The notes: generated by a model not told the origin, from the letters alone. A DNA stretch of 64,000 bases from Acidovorax soli (GCF_014207955.1 NZ_JACHLK010000001.1:496001-560000); one strand, 5' to 3'. Positions 40,714 through 49,327 are shown, counted from the first letter of the stretch. Numbers and translations are program-made.

Positions 40714-42411
40714 ATGCACCCCCAACCCTGGCTGGCCAGCTATGGCGCCATCCCGGCCCACATCGACCCCGACGCCCATCCCTCCATCGTGCACCTGCTC
40801 GACGCGGCGATCCGGGTCCATGCGCACCGCCCGGCCTTCACCTGCCTGGGCCAGACGCTCACCTATGCCGAGGTCGACCGGCAGGCCCGCGCCTTTGCCG
40901 CCTACCTGCAGTGCGTGCTGGGCGCGCGCAAGGGTGACCGCGTGGCTGTGATGTGCCCCAACCTGCCGGCCTTTCCCATCGCCCTGCTGGGCATTGCGCG
41001 TGCCGGCTGCGTGCAGGTCAATGTCAACCCGCTGTACACCCCGCGCGAGCTGGAGCACCAGCTCAACGATGCGGGCGCGCGCATCCTCGTCATCTACGCT
41101 GGCGCCACCCCCACGCTGGCCGCCATCCAGGGCCGGGTAGGGCTGCACAGCATCCTCACCGTGGCGCCGGGCGATGGCTGCACACAGGCCACGCTGCCCA
41201 GCCCGCCCGTCGATGCGGGCCTGCAGCGCAGCACCCCCTTCGCCCAGGCCCTGGCCGAAGGCGCGGCCCTGCCCTTCGTGCCGCCGCTGCTGGCCGGCGG
41301 CGACCTGCTGTTTCTGCAGTACACGGGCGGCACCACGGGCCTGTCCAAGGGCGCCATGCTCACGCACCGCAACCTGGTGGCCAACGTGCAGCAGTTCAAG
41401 GCCTTCGTGCCCGATGCGCTGCGCCCCGGGCAGGAGACCATCGTCACCGCCATCCCGCTGTACCACATCTTCGCGCTCATGGTGAACCTGGTGAGCTACT
41501 TCGCGGTGGGGGCGCACAACTGGCTGGTGCCCAATGCGCGCGACCTGGATTCGCTGGTTGGCGTGCTGCAGGCCGCGCGGCCCAGCGTGTTCATGGGGGT
41601 CAACACCTTGTACGCCGGCCTGGCCGCGCACCCGGGCACGCAGCAGGTGGACTGGTCGCGGCTGAGGCTCGCGGGCGGTGGCGGCGCGGCCATCGTGCCC
41701 GCCGTATCGGCGCGCTGGCAGGCCATCACCGGCCAGTTCATCCGCGAGGGCTACGGCCTGAGCGAGACCAGCCCGGTGGTCGCCTTCAACCCCGCCTCGG
41801 TCGACGCCTTCAGCGGCACCACCGGCCTGCCCCTGCCCTCCACCGATGTGCAGCTGCTCGACGAGCAGGGCCAGCCCGTGGCCCCGGGCCAGGCCGGCGA
41901 GGTGTGCGTGCGCGGCCCGCAGGTCATGGCCGGCTACTGGCAGCAGCCCGAGGCCAATGCCGCGGCCCTCACGCCCGGCGGCTACTTCCGCACCGGCGAC
42001 ATCGGCCAGCTCGACGAGCGCGGCTTTCTCAAGATCGTGGACCGCAAGAAGGACATGGTCATCGTCTCGGGCTTCAACGTCTACCCCAACGAGGTCGAGG
42101 CCGTCGCCACCGCCTACCCCGGCGTGCTCGAATGCGCCTGCATCGGCGTGCCCGACGACAAGACCGGCGAGGCCCTGCGCCTGTACGTGGTGCGCATGGC
42201 CGAGGTGCGCATCAGCGCACAGGACATCGCCGACCACTGCCGCCGCGAACTCACCCCCTACAAGGTGCCGCGGCAGATCGTGTTTGTCGATGCCTTGCCC
42301 AAGTCCAGCGTGGGCAAGATCCTGCGGCGTGAACTGCGCGATGGCGTGGTGCAGCCCGCCCGCGCACGGCCCCACCGCATCACGGCGCCGGCCGCATCGC
42401 CGTCCGCGTGA
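40714..42411 (+). CDS. Long-chain acyl-CoA ligase (FadD-type)
   Basis: A 565-residue AMP-forming enzyme that activates fatty acids to acyl-CoA through an acyl-adenylate. The P-loop motif is YTGGTTGLSKGAMLTH near residue 203, A5 GYGLSETSPVV near 345, the FRTGDIG motif near 428, and A8/A10 KIVDRKKDMVIVSGFN near 443 and the catalytic Lys in KSSVGKILRR near 530. It lies 84 bases after the NylB-like hydrolase on the same strand; the pair could degrade amide or ester compounds (inference). Confidence 0.92.
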   Translation: MHPQPWLASYGAIPAHIDPDAHPSIVHLLDAAIRVHAHRPAFTCLGQTLTYAEVDRQARAFAAYLQCVLGARKGDRVAVMCPNLPAFPIALLGIARAGCVQVNVNPLYTPRELEHQLNDAGARILVIYAGATPTLAAIQGRVGLHSILTVAPGDGCTQATLPSPPVDAGLQRSTPFAQALAEGAALPFVPPLLAGGDLLFLQYTGGTTGLSKGAMLTHRNLVANVQQFKAFVPDALRPGQETIVTAIPLYHIFALMVNLVSYFAVGAHNWLVPNARDLDSLVGVLQAARPSVFMGVNTLYAGLAAHPGTQQVDWSRLRLAGGGGAAIVPAVSARWQAITGQFIREGYGLSETSPVVAFNPASVDAFSGTTGLPLPSTDVQLLDEQGQPVAPGQAGEVCVRGPQVMAGYWQQPEANAAALTPGGYFRTGDIGQLDERGFLKIVDRKKDMVIVSGFNVYPNEVEAVATAYPGVLECACIGVPDDKTGEALRLYVVRMAEVRISAQDIADHCRRELTPYKVPRQIVFVDALPKSSVGKILRRELRDGVVQPARARPHRITAPAASPSA

Positions 42412-42438
42412 CGACCTGCGGCACCGCAGCCGGCGGCT

Positions 42439-43500
42439 TCAAGCCGCCCGCTGCAGCCGGATGGCCCGGGGCGCCACCTCCAGCAGCAGCCCGCGCTGCC
42501 GGTGGTGGTGCGTTGCGGCAAAGCCCTCGACCACCTGCACGCGCTCGCCCGTGTCCAGGCGCCATGCGCTGGTGCAGCCCGCATGCGCGGCAAACAGCAG
42601 GTACCCGTCGGAGAACAGCTCCTGCGGCGCCAGGTCCATGCGCAGCGTGCGGGCAGAGGCCTGCGCCTGCGCTCCGGCGCGCACGTCGACGATGCGCACC
42701 CCGGGCGGTGCCGCGGCGGTCTCGAACTCCTCATCGTCCCAGTCGCCCATGCCACCCAGGGCGATGTGCCCGCCATCGGTCCAGCACGCAGGAAAATTCC
42801 AGTCCTCGCGCAGGTTCAACCATTGCACGCTCGGCCCGTCCTCGGCCTCCCACACGTTGCCGGCCAGCCAGGCCTGCACATCCAGGACCCGCGGCACACC
42901 CACGGGCTGCCACACCCACCCGGCGTCAAACAGCAGCGTGCTGCCACCCGGGCCGGGCCGCAGCTCGCCATGAAAATAGTCGAGGTAATGCTCCGGCCGC
43001 TCGCCCTGCGCTGCGTACTGCGTGGGCCCGCGCTCCGTCAACAGCCGGCCTGTGCGCGGGTCCGAGGCATCCAGCCGGTTCCACGCCGTGCGGTGCAGCA
43101 GCACCGTCTGGCCGCCCACCTCCATGAAGCAGGCCGAGAACGGCACCGTCTCCGGGTGGTAGTCGCCGCCATCGAGCGGCATGGTGGCCGAGCAGCCCTC
43201 CGTGAGCTGCACCACCACGCCATGCCGCCCCCCGTCGAACACGGCGGCCGCAAAGGCGCCATCCGCACTGGCGTACAGCCGCCAGCGTGGGGTGATCCAG
43301 AACCGGCCGCCCTCTTCTTCTTCCATGGGTTGCTCCGGCAGCGCCACCGTGCCCAGCCAGGTGATGGCCTGGGTACGCAGGTCCAGGCAGCAGATGCCGC
43401 CCTGCGCGTCCAGCACCAGCAGGTCGCCTTCGGCGCGCTGCACGGGCGCTGCGTCCAGGATGTCGGGGCCGGCCCAGGCGATGGCCTCCGGTGCGCTCAA
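42439..43500 (-). CDS. Hypothetical protein with beta-propeller-like pattern
   Basis: A 353-residue protein, unrecognised. It shows repeated strand patterns typical of propeller blades: GDLLVLDAQGGICCLDLR, GTVALPEQ, RLYASADGAFAAAVFDGG and SDGYLLFAAHAG. No signal peptide is seen. The likely start is TTG at 43500, which overlaps the previous stop (TTGA), behind a GAGG ribosome site. This implies reinitiation and coexpression with the upstream 193-residue protein. Confidence 0.65.
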   Translation of the reverse strand: MSAPEAIAWAGPDILDAAPVQRAEGDLLVLDAQGGICCLDLRTQAITWLGTVALPEQPMEEEEGGRFWITPRWRLYASADGAFAAAVFDGGRHGVVVQLTEGCSATMPLDGGDYHPETVPFSACFMEVGGQTVLLHRTAWNRLDASDPRTGRLLTERGPTQYAAQGERPEHYLDYFHGELRPGPGGSTLLFDAGWVWQPVGVPRVLDVQAWLAGNVWEAEDGPSVQWLNLREDWNFPACWTDGGHIALGGMGDWDDEEFETAAAPPGVRIVDVRAGAQAQASARTLRMDLAPQELFSDGYLLFAAHAGCTSAWRLDTGERVQVVEGFAATHHHRQRGLLLEVAPRAIRLQRAA

Positions 43501-44078
43501 GGCGCAAACACCTCGGCGTAGGTGTAGCGCCAGGCGCCCATGCAGCCCACCAGGCACACCGTGTGGTTGAGCATGGCGCAGCCGCCACCCTTGTAGTCGA
43601 AGGTGATGGCGGTGTTGAGCCCGCCCTTGCGCCAACCCAGCACGCGGCCTGAGAAGCCGGGGCGCTCGTGCTCATCGTCCAGGTCCGCCGGGCCATAGGC
43701 GGCAATGCAGTCCTGCGGGGTCGAATCCATGGTCAAGCCCGCGGGCAGCGGCCCGGCAAACGGCGTTTTGATCCGGTCGTCCGCGCCCGCGGCCAAGAAC
43801 TGGACCGAGCCCACGAGCCAGACATCGCCGTCCGCAAAAGGCGTCGCGGTCAGCTGGCTCAGCTCCTTGGGGCGGTACACGTCGATGCGCACCGCTGCCT
43901 TGGCAATCCAGATGATGCTCGAGCTCAAGGCGCCCGGGCCATTGTCGGCCGCACCCACGCGCTTCACGCCCAGGCCGGCGACCACATCGCGCACCTTCTT
44001 GTTGTCAAAAGGCTGCCCGATCATGGCGATCAGCTGCGCCGATACCGGTGCGCTGGCCGCTGCTTCAGATTCGCTCAC
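43497..44078 (-). CDS. Hypothetical protein, coupled to downstream gene
   Basis: A 193-residue protein, unrecognised. It starts MSESEAAASAP and includes IAMIGQPFDNKKVRDVVAGL, a VRIDVYRPKELSQL segment and the Cys-rich CAMLNHTVCLVGC end. There is no signal peptide or membrane helix. The C-terminus overlaps the TTG start of the next gene by four bases. This pair may be an effector/immunity or housekeeping unit; nothing in the sequence decides it. Confidence 0.65.
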   Translation of the reverse strand: MSESEAAASAPVSAQLIAMIGQPFDNKKVRDVVAGLGVKRVGAADNGPGALSSSIIWIAKAAVRIDVYRPKELSQLTATPFADGDVWLVGSVQFLAAGADDRIKTPFAGPLPAGLTMDSTPQDCIAAYGPADLDDEHERPGFSGRVLGWRKGGLNTAITFDYKGGGCAMLNHTVCLVGCMGAWRYTYAEVFAP

Positions 44079-44176
44079 TCCATACCCCCTGTGGTTGATG
44101 GCGCCGCATCATAGGGGGACTCGCGCGAGCGGGTTGCTACCAAATGCACACACCCGCCCAGGGGTGGGTACATCTG

Positions 44177-44614
44177 CTACGGCACCAGCGTTGCCGCCAG
44201 GGTGATCTCGGGCACCGCGGCCAGCGCCTTCGACAGCGGGCAGTTGGCCTTGGCCTCGGCCGCCAGCTTCTGGAAGGCCGCCTCCTCCATGCCCGGCACC
44301 TTGGCCTGGAGCGTGAGCGCAATGCGGTCGATGACAAAGCCATCGCCCTCCTTGGTCAGCCGCACCGCGGCCGTGGTGTCGATCACCTCGGTGGCAAAGC
44401 CAGCCTTCTCGGCCGCAAAGGCAAACGCCATGGTGAAGCACGAGGCATGCGCCGCCCCCACGATCTCCTCGGGGTTGGTGCCCTTGCGGTCATCGCCAAA
44501 GCGGCTGCCAAAACCATAGGGGTGCTTGTCGAGCGCGCCGGTCTCCGTGCTCACCTGGCCCTGGCCGGTCTTGCCGGCCCCTTCCCAGTGCACGCTGGCT
44601 TTCTTTTCGGACAT
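44177..44614 (-). CDS. osmC: OsmC-family hydroperoxide reductase
   Basis: A 145-residue OsmC protein. Redox Cys in VGAAHASCFTMAF near residue 59 and in EAKANCPLSKAL near 125 match the two catalytic cysteines that reduce organic peroxides. The KKASVHWEGAGKTGQGQ start and NPEEIVGAAHASC helix are as in E. coli OsmC. A short inverted repeat GGTCC-ATG-GGACC at 44646-44658 lies upstream and could bind a regulator. It is distinct from the OsmC-like gene at 30811. Confidence 0.9.
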   Translation of the reverse strand: MSEKKASVHWEGAGKTGQGQVSTETGALDKHPYGFGSRFGDDRKGTNPEEIVGAAHASCFTMAFAFAAEKAGFATEVIDTTAAVRLTKEGDGFVIDRIALTLQAKVPGMEEAAFQKLAAEAKANCPLSKALAAVPEITLAATLVP

Positions 44615-44739
44615 GCTGGGGCTCCTTCGCTGTGGATAGGTCAAAAGGTCCATGGGACCATGCCCGGGCCGCTGGGCGGGTCGGATGCCGTGGGCAAAGC
44701 AGGTGCGCAATGTCCTACAGCGGGTGCGGGTCGGCCACG

Positions 44740-44763
44740 AAAAAGGGCCCTTGCAGGGCCCTT
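44740..44763 (-). terminator. Terminator of SHOCT lipoprotein gene
   Basis: On the minus strand, AAGGGCCCT pairs with AGGGCCCTT (44763-44755 and 44751-44743) with a three-base loop, followed by five T residues. It lies 40 bases after the stop at 44803. Confidence 0.88.
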
Positions 44764-44802
44764 GGGGAATGGTGGATGGGCGGGCGGATCTGCCCAGCCC
44801 GC

Positions 44803-45963
44803 TCAAGGCGCGCTCAGCACCTGCTGGCGCTTGGTGTCGTACTCGCCCGAGGTGATCAGGTTCGCATCGCGCATCTGCTTGAGCCATTGCAGGCGCGCTT
44901 CCTTTTTGCTGGCGGGCGTGGCTGCGGTTGCGGTCGCCGGTGTTGCAGGCGTGGGTTGCGCGGGGCTCACCACGGCCACAGTGGCGGCGGTAGGCACGCT
45001 TTGCGCGGCGGGGGCTGCTGCTGCTGGTGCTGGCCCGGCGGCGCGGCCCACTGGCTTGGAGTCGGGCACGAACGGCATCGACACCGTGGCGCCTGCCGGG
45101 GCCGCGGGCGCCGCTGGGCTGGCCGTCACGGGCGCCGGGGTTGCCGCAGCAGGCGCTGCCACGGCAACAGGCGCCGGTACGGTTGCTGGCGCTGCCGCAG
45201 GGGCTGCAGACAGGGCCGTCGACGGGGTTTGTGCCGTGGGGGACACGGGCGTTGCGACAGCGGGCGCCATGGCCTGCGACGGTATGGGTGCGCCGGGGAA
45301 CATCTGTGTTGCGAGCATCTGCACGCATTCCTGCGCGATCAGTTCAAGCTCCTTCTTCGCGACTGTTGCCTGATCAGCCCACAGCTCATCGTAGGTCGGC
45401 GACTTGTCGGTCTGCTCGGGGGTGCGGCGGCAGCCCCCCTGCGCAATGACAGATTGGGTGTTTACGTTGATCAGCCGGGCCGTTGCCCAGTAGTTGATTC
45501 GATAGCGCCCCCAACCCGTCGGAAAGTAGGAGGCATGCCAACCGGTCGTCTTGACATCAAGTACGAACTTGGCCTTGCCCTTGCCAGCAGCTGCGATTTG
45601 CTGGGCATCGACGACGTCGGTTGCTATTGCGGGAGCTACCAGGCGTGTGCCCTGGTGGTTCTCCAGCACCCTCGCCAGACCAAGGGAGATGGGTACGGCC
45701 GGGTCTTGCAGGTTGTGATCTGCAACCAGCTTGTTGCCCGCACTGATCATGATCAGCCCACCGATCAGTCCGCCCACCATGGCCGAGCCAGGTGTGAGCA
45801 TGGCAAAGTCAGATTTCTCCCGGGCGGTCGAGGCCAGGGTTTGGTTCTTCAGGCTCTCCAGCTGCTTGCCTTCAATGGCCTGCGGGGTGATGGTGCCGCA
45901 GCCCACCAGGGCCAGCACAGTGGTGCCCAGGGCGAGGGCACGCAAGAATCTTGTCAAACGCAT
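44803..45963 (-). CDS. Lipoprotein with Ala/Pro linker and C-terminal SHOCT domain
   Basis: A 386-residue protein. The signal peptide ends at the lipobox LVGC (Cys near residue 22). The globular part (about 23-225) has a hydrophobic AMVGGLIGGLIMISAG segment and FVLDVKTTGWHASYF. Residues about 230-345 are an Ala/Pro/Thr linker that could span the periplasm or peptidoglycan. The last 35 residues are a SHOCT domain (RLQWLKQMRDANLITSGEYD). This tail is nearly identical to the one of the next gene. SHOCT domains are thought to mediate binding of partner proteins. Confidence 0.85.
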   Translation of the reverse strand: MRLTRFLRALALGTTVLALVGCGTITPQAIEGKQLESLKNQTLASTAREKSDFAMLTPGSAMVGGLIGGLIMISAGNKLVADHNLQDPAVPISLGLARVLENHQGTRLVAPAIATDVVDAQQIAAAGKGKAKFVLDVKTTGWHASYFPTGWGRYRINYWATARLINVNTQSVIAQGGCRRTPEQTDKSPTYDELWADQATVAKKELELIAQECVQMLATQMFPGAPIPSQAMAPAVATPVSPTAQTPSTALSAAPAAAPATVPAPVAVAAPAAATPAPVTASPAAPAAPAGATVSMPFVPDSKPVGRAAGPAPAAAAPAAQSVPTAATVAVVSPAQPTPATPATATAATPASKKEARLQWLKQMRDANLITSGEYDTKRQQVLSAP

Positions 45964-46059
45964 GGGTATTGATCTCAGTATCGGGGTTGCTGAAGTTCCG
46001 CGCGCAGGCAGCCGAACCCCTTGGGGGGCCTCCTGCCCGGAGGAAACACTGACTTGAAA

Positions 46060-46083
46060 GATCGGTTGGTCGGTAGACCGATC
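46060..46083 (-). terminator. Hairpin at end of the DUF2846-like gene
   Basis: GATCGGT (46060-46066) pairs with ACCGATC (46077-46083) across a ten-base loop; on the minus strand TTT follows. The hairpin overlaps the stop codon region of the lipoprotein gene at 46082. A weak terminator. Confidence 0.5.
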
Positions 46084-46921
46084 AGGGCGCGCTCAGCACC
46101 TGCTGGCGCTTGGTCTCGTACTCACCCGACGTGATCAGGTTGGCATCGCGCATCTGCTTGAGCCATTGCAGGCGCGACTCCTTGGTGCCGGTGGGCGTGG
46201 GCGCTGCGGCGGCCGTTGCTACGGGTGCGGGCTGGGCAGGGCTCACCGCAGGCACGGCGGCGGCGGTGGGGGCTGCTGCGGGCCTGGCGGCGCGGCCCAC
46301 TGGCTTGGCGTCGGGCACGTAGTGCGGCATCGACATCGCGGCGGTTGCCGTGGCGGACGCAGGCCTTGGCCCTTGCGCTGCAGGGCGTGCCACCGGTGTG
46401 GGTGCCGGCACCTCCGGGATGCTGCCCGCTGCCTGGGCGACACCAAACGCGCTGGGGCGCACCTTGGTGGTCAGCAGCTTGCTGGCGAGCACGCCCTTTT
46501 GGCCCTGGGCCTCGTTCACCAGCGACACCTGGGCGCGCGCCGTGCCCGAGCCCAGGCTCATCGTGACCTTCTGCCACACGTAGTAGCTCTTGCCGGCCTC
46601 GGCGTCAAAGCTCACCGTGGAGGTGTTGTCGGCCGACGAAACCACGGTATAGCTGCCCGGTGCCACCTCCAGCTGGTAGTAGGTGCGGGCGTTGGTCTTG
46701 CCCAGCGACTGGTTGTTGACGCTCACCGTCATCGGGGCCGATGCGCCGGTCATTTCGCTGCGGTAGATGTAGAGCGAAGCCGTCTGGGCCTGCGCCGTGA
46801 ACTGCTTGGCCTTCTGGTCGGCGTCCGCTGTAGCCCGGGGGGCGGTGCAGCCCACCAGGGCCACAGCGGCGGCGCTCAGCACCAGCGCGCGAAGGGTGTT
46901 CGTCGTCGTCAAGAAACGCAT
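46082..46921 (-). CDS. DUF2846-like lipoprotein with SHOCT domain
   Basis: A 279-residue protein with a signal peptide and lipobox ALVGC (Cys near residue 25). Residues about 45-165 match the DUF2846 pattern: ASLYIYRSEMTGASAPMTVS, LGKTNARTYYQLEVAPGSYT and AEAGKSYYVWQKVTMS. A Pro/Ala linker leads to a SHOCT tail (RLQWLKQMRDANLITSGEYE). The C-terminal 36 residues differ from the previous gene in only a few positions, so that part comes from duplication or recombination. Likely a periplasmic partner of the preceding lipoprotein. Confidence 0.85.
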   Translation of the reverse strand: MRFLTTTNTLRALVLSAAAVALVGCTAPRATADADQKAKQFTAQAQTASLYIYRSEMTGASAPMTVSVNNQSLGKTNARTYYQLEVAPGSYTVVSSADNTSTVSFDAEAGKSYYVWQKVTMSLGSGTARAQVSLVNEAQGQKGVLASKLLTTKVRPSAFGVAQAAGSIPEVPAPTPVARPAAQGPRPASATATAAMSMPHYVPDAKPVGRAARPAAAPTAAAVPAVSPAQPAPVATAAAAPTPTGTKESRLQWLKQMRDANLITSGEYETKRQQVLSAP

Positions 46922-47102
46922 GATGGTTGTTGGATTCTTTGTTGGGTGGTACTGCGCTCCCCACGCAGGCGGGCATACCCGCCCGCGCACTCTAGCACCG
47001 GGTTGCAACTGCTTACAGCGGCATTCAGCAACTTAGGCATGCGTGCCTATAGGGCTGTGCGATGGCCGCAACACCCACCTCTTGGCGATTGACGAAAACC
47101 CG

Positions 47103-48005
47103 TCAACCAGACTGCATCTGTGCCAGCCACCGCGCCGGCGCCACGCCCACTTGGCCCTTGAAGCGGCGGGTCAAATGGCTCTGGTCTGCAAAGCCGCAGG
47201 CCGCCGCCACATCGGCCAGCGCCCCGCCCCGCCGCAGGGCCGCCTGCGCCTGGCGAATGCGCACCATGTTCAGGTAGGCATGCGGCGCCATGCCATAGGT
47301 GGCGGTAAAGGCGCGCGTCAGGTGCGCGCGCGACAGGCCCGCCTGCGTGGCCAGGGCCTGCACCGTCACATCGTCGGCAAAGTGTGCATCCAGGTACTCG
47401 CGCACCAGGGACATGCGCTGGCGGCCTGCATCCAGGCCAGTGGCCGCCCAGGGCCGGCGCAGCTCGCCATGCCGGCCCAGCAGCGCCACCATGGCTGCGG
47501 CCGTGCGCTCCTCGCCGTGCAGCGACTCCTGCCGCTCGGCCACCGCCGCCACGGCCTGCTGCAGCAGCAGCGCGCCTTCGGGGTCGTGCACCAGCGGCGC
47601 CTTGAAGTAGCGGGTGGCCATGCGGTTGCCATCACCGCCCCCACCCGCCGCATCGCGGTCGCCCATCCAGGCGTGCACCAGTGCTGCGTCCACATAGAGT
47701 ATGGAATAGCCAAACCCCGCATCCGTGCCCCGGCTGCCGTCGTGCGGCTCATCGGGGTTGAACAAGATCACATCGCCCGCCAGGCTGGCATGGCGCGCGC
47801 CCCGGCAGGCAAAGGTCTGCACGCCCGAGCGCGTGACGCCGATGGAATACGCCTCGTGGCTGTGCCGCTCGAACCGGTGCTGCGTGAAATGCGCGTTGAG
47901 CAGCGTCACCCCGCCCGAGGCCAGCGGCCGCATCTCGGCCCAGTCGCGCTGGCTGGGTTGTGAAGAGGACGAAGAGGAGGAGGCGCTTGGGTCCCCGGCA
48001 TGCAT
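47103..48005 (-). CDS. AraC-family regulator with cupin sensor
   Basis: A 300-residue regulator. The N-terminal cupin-type domain (about 30-130; HSHEAYSIGVTRSGVQTF, FNPDEPHDG) senses a ligand and the C-terminal AraC domain (about 195-295) holds two helix-turn-helices: VQALATQAGLSRAHLTRAF and LADVAAACGFADQSHLTRRF. A Ser-rich N-terminus (ASSSSSSSQP) precedes. Divergent from a cupin gene at 48075 with a 69-base gap, its probable target. Confidence 0.9.
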   Translation of the reverse strand: MHAGDPSASSSSSSSQPSQRDWAEMRPLASGGVTLLNAHFTQHRFERHSHEAYSIGVTRSGVQTFACRGARHASLAGDVILFNPDEPHDGSRGTDAGFGYSILYVDAALVHAWMGDRDAAGGGGDGNRMATRYFKAPLVHDPEGALLLQQAVAAVAERQESLHGEERTAAAMVALLGRHGELRRPWAATGLDAGRQRMSLVREYLDAHFADDVTVQALATQAGLSRAHLTRAFTATYGMAPHAYLNMVRIRQAQAALRRGGALADVAAACGFADQSHLTRRFKGQVGVAPARWLAQMQSG

Positions 48006-48074
48006 GCAACAAATGTACAAGACCGCCCCGCGACCGGTGGAGACACTGCAGGCAACCCCGCTTTTCAACCACCC

Positions 48075-48470
48075 ATGCCTGACACCAACACCCCCGCCCC
48101 CACCCCCACCGCTGTCCCCGCCATTGACCTGGCCCACAAGCTCGCCCAGTTCACTGAGCACTGGGCCCCGCGCACCGTGGCCGAATTCAACGGCCACGAC
48201 ATCATGGTCGCCAAGATCGCGGGCGAATACCAGTGGCACAGCCACCCTGATACGGACGACTTCTTTTTCGTGCTGCAAGGCGTGGTCGAGATCGACCTGC
48301 CCCACGGCGCCGTGGTCACCCTGCACCCCGGCCAGCTCTATGTGGTGCCCAAGGGGGTGGAGCACCGCCCGCGCGCCCAGGGCGCAGAGGCGCACATCCT
48401 GCTGATCGAGTCCACCGGCACGCCCAACAGCGGCGACGTGGCCACGGCCGCGCCGCGCAGGTTGCTGTAG
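48075..48470 (+). CDS. Cupin-domain protein
   Basis: A 131-residue single-domain cupin. The two motifs are WHSHPDTDDFFFVLQG near residue 56 and HPGQLYVVPKGVEHRP near 90, with the two His and Glu-type metal positions. Members include isomerases, dioxygenases and storage or regulatory proteins; this short form has no assigned reaction. It is divergent from an AraC-type regulator with a cupin sensor of the same fold. The start at 48075 is used although the frame is open to 48000. Confidence 0.87.
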   Translation: MPDTNTPAPTPTAVPAIDLAHKLAQFTEHWAPRTVAEFNGHDIMVAKIAGEYQWHSHPDTDDFFFVLQGVVEIDLPHGAVVTLHPGQLYVVPKGVEHRPRAQGAEAHILLIESTGTPNSGDVATAAPRRLL

Positions 48471-48542
48471 CAGGCCCCTTCTTCCGGCACTGCATTGGGT
48501 GCTTGGCCTACGCCAAGGCACCCTTCCCGCTTGGATCATGAA

Positions 48543-48586
48543 GCTCTGGAAATGGACATGGCGTGCATGTCCAAATCACCCAGAGC
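48543..48586. repeat. Nested hairpin next to a family C element
   Basis: GCTCTGG (48543-48549) pairs with CCAGAGC (48580-48586); inside it, TGGACATG (48553-48560) pairs with CATGTCCA (48565-48572). The whole 44-nt segment is one two-step hairpin. It abuts the family C element on its left and could terminate the cupin transcript. Confidence 0.7.
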
Positions 48587-48697
48587 GGTTAACAAAGCTC
48601 AGCGCAGCGGTTCTGGCTAGGCGCTGCGTCGCAGACAGTACTTTTTAGTACGGCAAGACGCAGCAACGACGCCAGAAGAGCTTTGTTAGCCGCTCTC
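48583..48697 (+). repeat. Family C MITE-like element, left copy
   Basis: A 115-bp element with terminal repeats GAGCGGTTAACAAAGCTC and GAGCTTTGTTAGCCGCTC. Inside are CTAGGCGCTGCGTCGCAGAC and CAGTACTTTTTAGTACGGCAA (AGTACT/AGTACG hairpin) and GACGCAGCAACGACGCC. It lies upstream of the glycine-zipper gene, in the opposite orientation to the element at 49215. Confidence 0.88.
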
Positions 48698-48713
48698 AAC
48701 CAAGGAGCACACC

Positions 48714-49208
48714 ATGGCCCGAGACAATACCCCCGACTTCAACCCCGACCCCATCACCAAGGAGCCCGGCGCCCACCCCATCGGCACAGGCATCGGCGCG
48801 GCGGGTGGTGCCGTCACCGGCGCGGCGGCCGGCTCTGTGGGCGGCCCCATCGGGTCTGCCGTGGGGGCCGTGGTCGGCGCCGTCGTGGGCGGCCTGGCCG
48901 GCAAGGGTGCGGCAGAAGCCGTCAACCCCACGGCCGAAGACGCCTACTGGCGCGACGCCCACGCCAAGCAGCCCTACTACTCCGACGCGTACACCTACGA
49001 CGAAGACTATGCGCCCGCCTACCGCCACGGCTACCAGGGCGTGATCGATGGGCGCCACCGCGACTGGGACGAGGCCCGCGGCCACCTGCAAACTCGCTGG
49101 GAGGCCGACCGCAAGACCAGCCGCCTGAGCTGGCTGGAAGCTGAGCCCGCAGCCAAGGCGGCGTGGGAGAGGGCGGATCGCATCTGGAAGCAGACCAAGC
49201 AAGAATAA
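48714..49208 (+). CDS. Glycine-zipper membrane protein
   Basis: A 164-residue protein. Residues about 22-70 form a Gly/Ala-rich stretch (GTGIGAAGGAVTGAAAGSVG, GAVVGAVVGGLAGKGAAEAV) of the glycine-zipper type that packs as a helical hairpin in a membrane or outer-membrane-associated protein. The rest is polar, with DEDYAPAYRHGYQGVIDG and a C-terminal WLEAEPAAKAAWERA helix. AAGGAG precedes the start at 48714. The gene is bracketed by inverted family C elements. Function unknown. Confidence 0.8.
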   Translation: MARDNTPDFNPDPITKEPGAHPIGTGIGAAGGAVTGAAAGSVGGPIGSAVGAVVGAVVGGLAGKGAAEAVNPTAEDAYWRDAHAKQPYYSDAYTYDEDYAPAYRHGYQGVIDGRHRDWDEARGHLQTRWEADRKTSRLSWLEAEPAAKAAWERADRIWKQTKQE

Positions 49209-49214
49209 GGAGAA

Positions 49215-49327
49215 GAGCGGCTAACAAAACTCTTCTGGCGTCGTTGCTGCGTCTTGTCGTACTACCCGTACTGCCTGCGACGCAGCGCCTAGCCAGAACC
49301 GCTTCGCTGAGCTTTGTTACCCGCCCT
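49215..49327 (-). repeat. Family C MITE-like element, right copy
   Basis: Reverse-complement copy of the element at 48583, about nine of ten bases identical over 113 bp. Terminal GAGCGGCTAACAAAACTC and GCTTTGTTACCCGCCCT are present. It starts six bases after the stop of the glycine-zipper gene, so the gene is flanked by inverted copies. Confidence 0.88.

Noticed and set aside
39349-42375. A 1008-codon open frame opposite the serine hydrolase and acyl-CoA ligase genes
   Set aside because: A shadow frame rich in Gly, His and Arg; both plus-strand genes have complete catalytic motifs.
44646-44658. GGTCC-ATG-GGACC operator at osmC
   Set aside because: Arms of five bases are too short to be convincing in this composition; mentioned only in the osmC entry.
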